Shown here in pieces: positions 1-8,119 of a stretch of DNA of 14,150 nucleotides. How positions within the stretch are numbered: the stretch's first letter is position 1; every line of letters begins with the position of its first letter. The DNA lies in assembly GCA_024220525.1 (NCBI GenBank), contig JAMYWO010000546.1:4621-18770 (forward strand), in the 5' to 3' direction. Under the pieces are notes generated by a model. It was not told the origin of the DNA. It made no database searches and saw only the letters and a list, made by a program, of their open reading frames with translations. The DNA is from Cochliopodium minus (taxonomy: Eukaryota > Discosea > Himatismenida > Cochliopodiidae). Both the position numbers and the translations under genes were made by a program.

Positions 1-464
1 TTATTATATGTGATTTTTGTTGGTATCAATTTACTTTTCAAAAGAAAATTCACTTTTTTATATTTTATTTTGGTTTATCTTGATAAGAATTTTGTTTGAG
101 GTGTGAAAAACAATTATCGGAATAAAATACAAGATTATTAAATCAAATAACTTACTTCTGAATTTTTATATTTATTAGAATGCAATTATTTAAATGCGAA
201 ATAAAAATTTTATTTTTAAAAATGGATGAGAATATCAAGTGAAATCAATCGTATTTTTGACAACATTGATTTAATCCACCCAATTAAAAAAAGAATTTAA
301 AAATATTAAAAAAAAGGTAAAATAAAATTTGTAACCGTATTTGAATAATAAAAATAAAATAAAAATAAAAATATTTCCAAATTAGAAAAATAACGACAAA
401 AATTTTGTTTTGGCGAAAATTTTGTATACAAATTAAAAAAAAAAATTGGAAAGGGAAGAATAAC
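1..464. other. AT-rich spacer, possible 3' tail of an upstream gene
   Basis: No gene can be firmly placed here. An acceptor-like ag at 177-178 is followed by an open stretch from ATG 180 to TGA 240-242 (20 codons). A second frame is open from 220 to TAA 298-300 and reads as 26 fairly protein-like codons (contains KWMRISSEINRIFDNI). Either could be the last exon of a gene beginning left of the window; neither has a supporting partner exon. From about 300 to 464 the sequence is A-rich leader-like DNA in front of the kinase gene. Confidence 0.25.
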
Positions 465-1947
465 ATGGATAACAACAAAGGATACATAAACAACAAATAC
501 AAAATGCTGAAAAAGATAGGTGATACACATTCCAACATGTTCCAAGCAGAGGAATTAAAAACGAATGAGATGGTGGCGATAAAAAGAATCAGATTTGATG
601 AAATGGATAGACAAAATGGAATATCACCAATGTTGATCAGGCAGATCTCGATACTCAAAGAGATCTCAAAGAATAAAAACATCTTGATGATGAAAGAGGT
701 GATCACTGAGATAGACAAGATCTATCTGGTGTTTGAATATATGGAAAAAGATCTTCATACATTCATGAAGATGATGCCAGAATTGCCTGTGGAGCTTGTC
801 CGAGTAAAAAAAAAAATATAAAACTCAAAAATATTTATATTTTTCAATAAAAAGAATCCACACATCTATCTCCATTATTTTATAAAATAAAAATAAAATT
901 TTGATTTTTTTGCATAACTCACTCCAAATCTGCCAAAACAAACTCTTAATATATTTTTTCCCATCATTTAGAGTTATATGTACCAGATCCTCAATGGGAT
1001 ATCCTTCTGTCACACCAATAAAGTGATGGTAAAAATAATGATCACCTCATAAAAAAAAAAAATTTAATTGAATCATTCTTTACTCAGCATAGAGATTTAA
1101 AACCTTCAAAATTGTAAGTTTTTTTTTTGATTGAATGAATTTAAAAAATATTTTCCAATTCCGAATCATATTTGTTTGTTGAATGAATTATATTTTTTTT
1201 TTTAATTAGTTTCATCGATAATAATGGAAGGCTTAAGATAGGAGGATTTGACAATTCCAGAACTTATTCCAACACAAACACTAAATATACCAATCATGTT
1301 GTCACTTTGTGGTACCGGGCTCCTGAACTTTTACTGGGAACAGAAAACTATGATTACTCCATCGATATTTGGGCTATAGGTAAAGCATATCTTTAGAAAA
1401 TTAATATATTATATTTTATAATTCATATTTTTGAGAAATCTTCATATTTTTTTTTTAAAAAATTTGAATCAAAATCAGTTAATTCACTATCTTGCAAAAG
1501 ATAATAATTTTCATATTTTATTATTCAATTTTAATTTTTTTTTGCTCACTCCTATAAGAAATTTCATATAATCCATAAAGAGGAATTTTTATTTCAATCA
1601 AAAAATATAAATTTTTTTTCCCATAAGGATGCATCTTTGTGCAATTAATCACAAACAACCCTCTGTTTCGAGGATTTTCAGAGTTCAACCAAATAGATCT
1701 GATCTATCAAACCCTAGGCAGCCCTCCCAACGAAATTTTCGCCAAACTTCCCCACTTCATTTCCACCTTCAAGAAATACGAAGCCAAACCCTTGAAGAGC
1801 ATCTTCGTCGATAAAAACGTTGACGTGGAAGAGAATGTCGTTGATCTCCTTTCTAAATTCCTTGTTTATGATCCTAGCTTGAGAATTACTTCCAAAGATG
1901 CTTTATATCATCCTTACTTTTCTTCCCTCGATAAATCTATGTATTGA
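465..1947 (+). CDS. CDK-like (CMGC) pseudokinase, 5 exons, 303 aa
   Basis: Exons 465-803, 972-1028, 1088-1113, 1210-1379 and 1628-1947 join in phase (912 nt) into 303 residues, the usual length of a cyclin-dependent kinase. The fold is recognisable: VAIK lysine K40, HRDLKP at 133-138, activation-segment [14 protein letters not shown] at 171-184, DIWAIGCIF at 193-201, and the C-lobe HPYF near the end. Key catalytic positions are changed. The glycine loop reads IGDTHSNMF with only its first glycine. The PSTAIRE-like helix is SPMLIRQ, so the helix-C Glu is Gln60. HRDLKPxN has Lys140 in place of the metal-binding Asn. DFG reads GFD at 153-155, so its Asp is Gly. The HRD Asp135 and a threonine at the T-loop phosphosite (T168 in KYTNHVV) remain. 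In known kinases the Asn and the DFG Asp bind Mg-ATP, so I infer little or no phosphotransfer and a scaffolding or cyclin-binding role. All donors are canonical and stop TGA matches the family end. The start is the ATG at 465; an in-frame upstream ATG at 405 would add 20 poorly supported residues. Confidence 0.88.
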
Positions 1948-2264
1948 TTTTTAAGGGAGAAAAAAAATTTTTTTGTAGCATATCTTTCATAATATTATTT
2001 AAAATTATGGCGGTAAAAAATCAAACTCCATAATTTATTGAAAAAAAAAATTTCCTTTTTCGATGGGCTCTCCAAGGTTTATCATTAACTAAATAAAAGT
2101 TTGGAAGGAACAAAATTTTTTTTTTTTTTCAATATTTTCTCTTATTTTCAAATCATCAAAGCTATGGTTTGTTTCCTCCAGATATCACAGGAGAATACAA
2201 AAGAAATTATTAAAAATTTATAAAAAAATTTGAAACAAAACTATAGAGTGAATTGATTTTTGCA
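1948..2264 (+). other. Spacer with a possible 20-codon mini-gene (2063-2213)
   Basis: This spacer separates the pseudokinase and the membrane protein. It contains an ATG at 2063 followed by a GT at 2077 and an ag at 2160-2161; joining 2063-2076 to 2162-2213 keeps frame and gives a 20-residue peptide ending YGLFPPDITGEYKRNY, stop TAA 2211-2213. The second part is richer in G+C than its surroundings. It might instead be the last exon of a decayed or larger gene. The donor (gtttatc) is not of the gtaa type used elsewhere, so this is weak. Confidence 0.2.
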
Positions 2265-2902
2265 ATGGAATTTTCAACAAAGAGATATTTATTATTATTT
2301 TTGACTATTTGCCTTGGTGTAAAAATATCCAACCCCTTCCTTTCTTTAAATTAAAATTATTCTTTTTATACAGCTATTTGGAGTATTGATATTTTTTGAT
2401 GGAATCAAGAGTAATTGGACAGGATATGTATTTGGTTCAGCAGTGTTTGTAATTGGTGTATTTGGATTTATTGCAGCATTAAGAAAAAATAAAGAATTGA
2501 TATCTATTTTATTCTTTTTGTGTTGTGGAATATTGTTGGTTGTACTCATCAATTTCATCTTATCTGCATTGAATATTGGTAAAAAATATCTTTTTGATAT
2601 TTTTCATTTATAAATTTTTAATTCTCTGTCAATCATAGATGGACCATGTAAGATTGTAGTTGGTGGATGCAGTAAAATCATTTTTTCAAAATTTCTTTAA
2701 ATATAAAGTTCAATGAGAATAATTTTCATAAATAAAATAAAATATTACCAAATTGAATTTTTATAGTTTTGGATTTATATTTTTAACAACTTTTTAAATA
2801 GGAACCCGTGAATTTTGGATTGGAAGTGCATTTCTCACAGTAATTTGTTTGTTGATATTGCCATTGTCATGGAGAACAAAGGGAGAATATAGAGATTATT
2901 AA
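2265..2902 (+). CDS. Small four-transmembrane protein, 4 exons, 130 aa
   Basis: Exons 2265-2318, 2374-2578, 2639-2671 and 2802-2902 join in phase (393 nt) and end at TAA. The ATG at 2265 has an in-frame TAG seven codons upstream, which supports the start. Four hydrophobic segments are visible at roughly residues 8-26, 36-55, 62-85 and 104-121. The loop between helices 1 and 2 holds an N-W-T glycosylation sequon (N32). The loop between helices 3 and 4 holds two cysteines (GPCKIVVGGC) that could form a disulfide, and helix 3 contains a CC pair. The short C-terminus is polar (TKGEYRDY). The plan resembles small tetraspan proteins, but the tetraspanin CCG signature of the large loop is absent and I do not recognise the family. 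Function unknown; membrane location is inferred from hydropathy. Confidence 0.8.
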
Positions 2903-3085
2903 AAAAAAATTCATCCAAGTTAATAAATGATTTTAAATAATCTTTAAAAAAAATTTTTTTTATCTAATATATACTTTAATACAAAAACATGTTTTTTTTC
3001 AGAAACAATGCCAAAAAAATTTTTTTTTTTTGATAATTTACAATAAATTAGGAGAGGGTTGGAAGAAAGAGGGAGAGAATTAATC

Positions 3086-5244
3086 TCAATTCTTGTCCTT
3101 CTCCTTAGATTTACAGTTGTTGAGAATGGAAGAGATGTTCTTGGGCATCAAAAAACTTAAATTCTTCTCCTGGCTAACAACTTTTTCATTCTCGGAAGTG
3201 CTCTCAAAAGACAAAGAAAAGTTAAAGTTATCATGAGAATTCAAGTTGCCATCATTCTCAATGATCTCAAAGTTCTCAATGGAATTGTCATTATCATTGT
3301 CATTTTCCTGGGTAGAATCCTCAATGAGCAAACAATTGTCAGAATGATTGAAATTCAAATTCTTTTTGGGGTTGGTGACAGAATTACTCATACGACTTGG
3401 GATCATATTGAAGAAACTTCCAGTCTTATGCTCGAAAGAGACAGACTTTGATTGAAAATCTTTTTTGCGGCTGTTCCCGATGTGGTTAGAATTCAAAGAC
3501 TTGATGTTCTTAACGTTGAAAGAGTAGTTGCGCGAAGGCCTCTTCCACATGTTTTTCCCATCAGTGAAACTCTTGTTGACTCGGGTGGTATCGAGGTGGG
3601 TGGGGGGAGAAAGTCCGAAGAGTGGAGCGGATTTAGGTGTGCTGATAGTCATCTTGGTGCGGGGAGGTGGAGGAGGGGTAACATAATTTTGGTTTTTTAT
3701 AGGATTGAGACTGTATTTAAAAAAAAAGATTAAATTCTTGAATCGTGATAATTATTATTTTGAAAAAATATAATTTTGAAGAATTATTTTCTATTTCCTT
3801 TTCAAAGAAAGATTTTTTTTTCGATTTTTTTATTACCTATTATCTTGATATGTATCTCTTAGATACTTCATCAACAAGAAAGGATCTTGGATCGGAAATT
3901 TGGAGTGGCTCTCGTTGAGGGGATTTTCTAAAAAATTGAGAGATTCAAGCATAGGCATGTCAGCTAGAGCAGGTGGGATACGTGTGAGGTTGTTATTTGA
4001 GAGATCGAGAAGTTTAAGTTTTTGAAGTTGCAAAATCTCTTTTTGGATGCCCTCCATCTTATTCTTTTGAAGATACAATTCCTCCAAGTTTGGAAGTTTT
4101 TGAATACTATCAATTTAAAAAATTTATAATTAAATTTATAATTTATAGAATTTTCTTTTGAAAAATATATAATAAAATAATAAATTAAATTTAAATGAAC
4201 AGGCAAATATGCCGATCGAGATATGAATTTTTTTTTTGAGGTTTTTTTTTTACTTTTGTATGCGAACTATTTCATTGTTGGATATATCGAGTATTTTGAT
4301 CCATGAACAATCAAAAACGCAATTGGGGATAGCATCCAATCCTCGTAATGAAATATCGATTTTATCAAGTTTATTTTTATAGCACTATTTTAAATTTGAA
4401 TTTAGGTGATTTTGAAAAACAAAAGATTTTTTTTTACATCAAGAAAAAGAAGATTTTTTTCCAACAGTTTGGTGATTGTAGATTTCATTTGGAGTACTTC
4501 TCTCTTATCCATATTGAAGATGGATGGATCATCTACTTCGATGTTGGTAAGGGTCATGTTCTGTTTGAGCATTTGTAAGATATTGGAGTATGTAATCTTG
4601 CATGTGATCTTGTTGCATCTTAAATCGATCTTCCTTATGCTCCTATTCTTCTCGAGACCAACCAATAAAGGGATGAGGTCGTTGTCTTCGAGATTATTGC
4701 ATCTGATATCGATGGTTTGGGTTTTATCTATATTGAGCAGGTATAAATTAATTTATATTGAATTTTATGTGATTTTAAAAATTATTTATAAAATTATAAT
4801 TAATTTTATGTGGGAGATTAGAAATATTAAAATTTATAATTTATTTGCACCAAAAAATTATTATCAAAATTTGGAAATGAATATACCTTTGTATGTCAAG
4901 AATAACATTGATAGTGACAACAAATCAAATTTTTTCAATTCTTTATTTTTCAAATCTATATCCCCTAAATTCAGACCTCCAACCATCTCTAAATAAAGGG
5001 ATCCTAAAGGTTTTTAAAAAATAATTTAATTTTTTTAATGTTCATATTAATTGTGTGAATTACTAAAATTTTTGGAAAGATTATTCAATGTAGTCTTGCT
5101 TGTATCCAAAAATATCTCTTCTTCAAACATCTTTCTATAATTTCTTGCACCTTTATCGCACAATAAAAAATTAATATTTTGGTTCGAAATATAGAATATT
5201 GAATAGATAAAAAGTAAAAATTTACCATTATCTTCTTCATACAT
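3086..5244 (-). CDS. Leucine-rich-repeat protein with Pro-rich and Asn/Ser/Asp-rich tail, 7 exons, 512 aa
   Basis: Reading from the right, exons 5244-5226, 5150-5064, 5003-4887, 4727-4438, 4384-4254, 4106-3837 and 3710-3086 join in phase (1539 nt). An in-frame TGA just upstream supports ATG 5244. Residues 1-75 are charged. About 76-116 holds repeats of the ribonuclease-inhibitor flavour (IDIRCNNL, IDLRCNKI). About 179-285 holds shorter SDS22-like repeats (LDISNNEIVRIQ, LEELYLQKNKM, LLDLSNNNLTRIP) with a capping-like end. The tail, about 306-512, is one exon: PPPPPR near 317-322, then a low-complexity Ser/Asn/Asp/Glu stretch likely to be disordered. LRR folds usually bind other proteins; the Pro-rich motif could bind SH3, WW or profilin partners (inference). 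No enzyme domain is present. It converges with the membrane-protein gene, leaving 183 bp between their stops. The acceptor at 4728-4729 lies in a less typical context, but the joined phase and the repeat reading support it. Confidence 0.85.
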
Positions 5245-5336
5245 TCTCTTTCAAGTCACTTTTAGAATAATTTTTTTTATATTTTTAATCAAATGAAATA
5301 TTATAAATTTTATTTTTATTATTATATTATTTTTGC
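5245..5336. other. Short AT-rich interval between divergent starts
   Basis: About 90 bases separate the start of the minus-strand LRR gene (ATG at 5244) from the first ATG of the putative small plus-strand gene (5337). It would have to carry the promoters of both if the small gene is real. No specific motif stands out beyond A/T runs. Confidence 0.35.
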
Positions 5337-5603
5337 ATGAATCAAGAACTGATCTACCTGAAACAATTACATCATAAGTGAATATATCAAATATATCATG
5401 AAATAATAAGTATTTGGAATAAGATTTGTCATTTAATAAATTTATATCCTAATTCAAATAAATTATATTTTAGATATTCTTATTCTGTTATTACCTTAAT
5501 CTTTGCAATGTATTTTATTAAGAATTTATTTCAACCGGAGCCTAAATGGAACGATATCCTTGATCCCAAATTTTCTCAAGATTTTATTAATTTTTTCATG
5601 TGA
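5337..5603 (+). CDS. Possible small one-helix membrane protein, 2 exons, 56 aa
   Basis: Exons 5337-5377 and 5474-5603 (donor gtgaat, acceptor ttttag) join in phase into 56 residues ending at TGA 5601-5603. A hydrophobic segment (YSYSVITLIFAMYFIKNLF, about residues 15-33) is followed by a Pro/Trp-containing segment (QPEPKWNDILDPKF). The composition is clearly richer in G+C than the surrounding spacer and reads as protein. The same frame continues after the TGA for 16 coding-looking codons (contains KAMREKYGLFPQLY) to TAA 5652-5654, so the true product may be longer, or the gene may be broken. The size and single helix recall small mitochondrial inner-membrane subunits, but that is only analogy. 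I do not recognise the family. Confidence 0.4.
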
Positions 5604-5792
5604 CAAATAAAAGCCATGAGAGAGAAGTATGGTTTATTTCCACAATTATATTAATAAAGGAAATGATTGAGGAGGGAGAGTTTTGTTAGATTGTGATTTT
5701 ATTTTTAATTATTTTAAATACTTTATTGTTCATATAAATATATGAAAATTTAAAATCTAATTTTTTAAAAGAATAATTCAGATAAATAAAAT
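5604..5792 (+). other. Downstream of the small gene: open frame to 5654, then spacer
   Basis: 5604-5654 continues the small gene's frame after its TGA. The next 45 bases are unusually purine- and G-rich for a spacer (gaggagggagag near 5670-5681), compatible with a 3' untranslated region. From about 5695 on the sequence is ordinary AT-rich spacer. Confidence 0.3.
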
Positions 5793-5845
5793 TGTCTGAA
5801 ACTGAAAAATAGAAACAGATTATACATGTCTGAAACTGAAAAATA
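5793..5845 (+). repeat. 19-bp direct repeat, two copies 34 bp apart
   Basis: The sequence tgtctgaaactgaaaaata occurs exactly at 5793-5811 and 5827-5845. The second copy contains the ATG that opens the long frame running into the LRR-RING gene. It may be a small local duplication or a pair of regulatory sites. Confidence 0.7.
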
Positions 5846-6080
5846 TATGATAAAACGAATAATTAGATCAAAAAAGATCCATTTTGATGATCAAATATTT
5901 TTCAGGTCCGCATGTAAAATGAAAAATATTGAGCTCAATCAATCAAATAAAGAGCATGTTTATTCAATATTCAAAAGAAGTGAAAAGTTCAATATTTTTT
6001 TTTCCATCATTACTAATTCATTATGCTTTTTCTTCAAATATTCTTCACGACAAAAACTAAACAAAAAAAAAATTAAAAAA
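5826..6080 (+). other. Stop-free 85-codon stretch upstream of the LRR-RING start
   Basis: The reading frame of the LRR-RING gene stays open for 85 codons upstream of the chosen start. In such AT-rich DNA a stop-free run of this length would be unusual by chance, and parts (HFDDQIFFRSACKMKNIEL) read like protein. Against this, the last 20 bases before ATG 6081 form an A-run typical of a leader, and the preceding residues include a FFFKYSS run and a lysine run. It is either a genuine N-terminal extension (613-residue product) or a leader with an accidental open frame. Confidence 0.4.
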
Positions 6081-7989
6081 ATGGAAGGGAGTAATTACTT
6101 TGAGATGGTGAAAGAATCAAAAAGGAGGCTCATTTTATCGCATAAAAATTTAACATTAGAAGATATAAAACAGATATCAAATGGATTGATGGAAAATAAA
6201 GCGATGCCATCAATAGATCTCTCAAGCAACAAAATAGATGATGAGGGGATGAAATATCTGGCAGAAACTTTGAAATCAAATGCCAATATCTCAGCAATAG
6301 ATCTCTCATATAACAATTTGAAAGAAACAGGGATGGGATATCTCTCAGAAGCATTGAAATGCAATACCAGATTGACATCGATAAATCTATTCAACAACGA
6401 AATAGGAGATGAAGGCTTGAAATCACTATCAGCGGCATTGAAAGAAGCGAATGGCAACATGAGATTGAACACACTAGATCTATCGCACAACAAGATAGGA
6501 GATGAAGGGATGAAAGCACTCTCAGAATCGCTCAAAACGAACAAGACGATAACAACGATAAAGATCTACAACAACAAGGTAGGAAACGAAGGCGCAAGAC
6601 ACTTTGCAAGCTCGCTGAGAACAAACACAAAGTTATCTTCGATGGATCTGTCTTGGAACGAAGTAGGAGACGAAGGAGCAAAGTGGATACTGGAGGCACT
6701 CAGTGTCAACACCACTTTGAAGGTGTTCAACATCACTTATGGCAACAAGATCAACGGCAGTTTGACGGAGGAGATCATCAACTTGGTGTGCGAGAACAAG
6801 AACGATCCTCAAAAGGCCAAATTGAGGGAAGCGAAGAGCGAGAGAGTTGACAAAGGTAACCAAGTCGAATCAAATTTTTTTTTTTTTTTTAATTATCATT
6901 TATTAATTCATAATCTTTTTATTATTTTATCTTAAAATGTTTTTGATTTTGTATTTAACTTGTTAGATTCGAAAATTTATTTTTTCTTATCCAATTTCAA
7001 ATTTTTTTTTTTTTTAATCATTTTGTCAAATTTTTTGTTTTTTGTCATTTAAAATTTTTTTTTTTAATTAATTTTTAAAAAAAAAAAAAAATCAAAAAAA
7101 AAAAAAGACAACAATAAAGAGTCTTCGATAATCTCAGTAGAGCCTCCCAAAGTTTCAAACACCGTTCCATACGAAAAACCCTCTCAATTCCAACTCGAAC
7201 TTCAAAAAATGAAGGTGGACAACATGAACCTCATCAACGTGAACAACTTCCTCCAGACCAAAGTCGTCGAGCTCAAGAAGCAGAACGTCTCCTTGAACCA
7301 GGAGATGGTGGGACTCAATTCGCAGCTTCTAAAGTTGAAGGAGGGGAAGGAGAAGCACATACTGGAGAGGGGAGGGAGGGAGGAAATGATCAAACAGATT
7401 AAATCTAAAATTAAATTTTGTTTTGAAAAAATAAATTCTTTTTCTTCCGTTTCCTCTCCCAACAACTCTTCTTCCGTCGGTTTTTCTTTCGTTCGTCCTA
7501 CCAATAAGAACCACGTCTGTCAGGTTTGTCAGCGCCTCTTGACGGATCCTCAACTTTGTACGGAGTGCAACCAAAATTGCTGCAAGGTTTGTTGCAAGGA
7601 GCCCTCTTTTTGCCCTTATGGTTGTGTGGATGAAGTGACTTTTTCTAATGTTCCTTTGTGCAACAAAATTTCCAATTTGATGGTCAAATGCAACAAAGAT
7701 GGAGAAGAAGTCAAATTAATGTTCACAGAAAATTTTATTTCTTATTTATTTATTTATTTATTTATTTTCATTTTTTTTTTTTCCGAAAAGAGATTTTGAA
7801 AGTCATTCTGACGAACACAATTTTGACTTTGTTTGTAGATGGTCTTGTGGGTTCAAAGAAAAGAAACTTCTTTCTATTCAACTCCATGAGTCTCAATGTG
7901 AGGAAATGAAGAAAGAAAAAGAAAAGATTTTTGATACTCTCCGCCTCACCTTCCAAGAAATAATTGAAATCATTAATTTTAAGAAATGA
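6081..7989 (+). CDS. LRR - coiled coil - RING-like - TRAF-type zinc finger protein, 3 exons, 528 aa
   Basis: Exons 6081-6855, 7108-7720 and 7791-7989 join in phase (1587 nt), stop TGA. Residues about 20-240 hold roughly seven ribonuclease-inhibitor-type leucine-rich repeats of about 28 residues (IDLSSNKIDDEGMKYLAETL, LDLSHNKIGDEGMKALSESL), as in NLR proteins. Residues about 283-360 are a charged helix likely to form a coiled coil. Residues 396-431 form a cysteine-only RING-like domain, C-x2-C-x9-C-x2-C-x4-C-x2-C-x6-C-x3-C, with Cys where the classical RING has His. Residues about 453-499 fit a TRAF-type zinc finger, ending C-x3-C-x12-H-x3-C. A short charged helix closes the chain; there is no MATH domain. 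RING domains usually recruit E2 ubiquitin-conjugating enzymes, so a ubiquitin ligase with LRRs choosing the target is a reasonable inference. Weak points: the first intron (6856-7107) joins LRR to zinc-finger part only by phase, and the second donor (gttcac at 7721) is atypical. If either is wrong, this is two genes or a shorter one. Confidence 0.75.
7742..7768. repeat. (TTTA)n microsatellite inside an intron
   Basis: About six units of ttat/ttta lie inside the second intron of the LRR-RING gene (7721-7790), next to a T-run. Length variation here would not affect coding sequence if the intron is real. Confidence 0.8.
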
Positions 7990-8119
7990 ATCGATAAATT
8001 ATTTTATTTATAATAATTATTTATTGAATTTTGTTTTTGTTTTTTATTTAAAAAGTTTTTTAATTAATTATTGTTATAGCGCTATATTAATAAATATTAT
8101 ACAATACTCTTTTTTTCTT
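7990..8119. other. Convergent spacer
   Basis: About 130 AT-rich bases lie between two convergent stops, the TGA at 7987-7989 on the plus strand and the TGA at 8120-8122 read on the minus strand. No structure other than A/T runs is visible. Confidence 0.5.

Noticed and set aside
3233-3733. Plus-strand open frames opposite the last LRR-gene exon
   Set aside because: The minus strand continues in frame from the previous exon with a correct splice junction; the plus-strand readings have no partner exons or domains.
5601-5603. TGA as a sense codon (alternative genetic code)
   Set aside because: Five models, including the kinase and the EF-hand gene, end naturally in TGA, and Trp is encoded by TGG throughout.
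6095-6544. Long minus-strand open frame opposite the LRR exon
   Set aside because: It is the mirror of the leucine-rich-repeat coding sequence; the plus-strand reading shows regular repeats and phased splicing.
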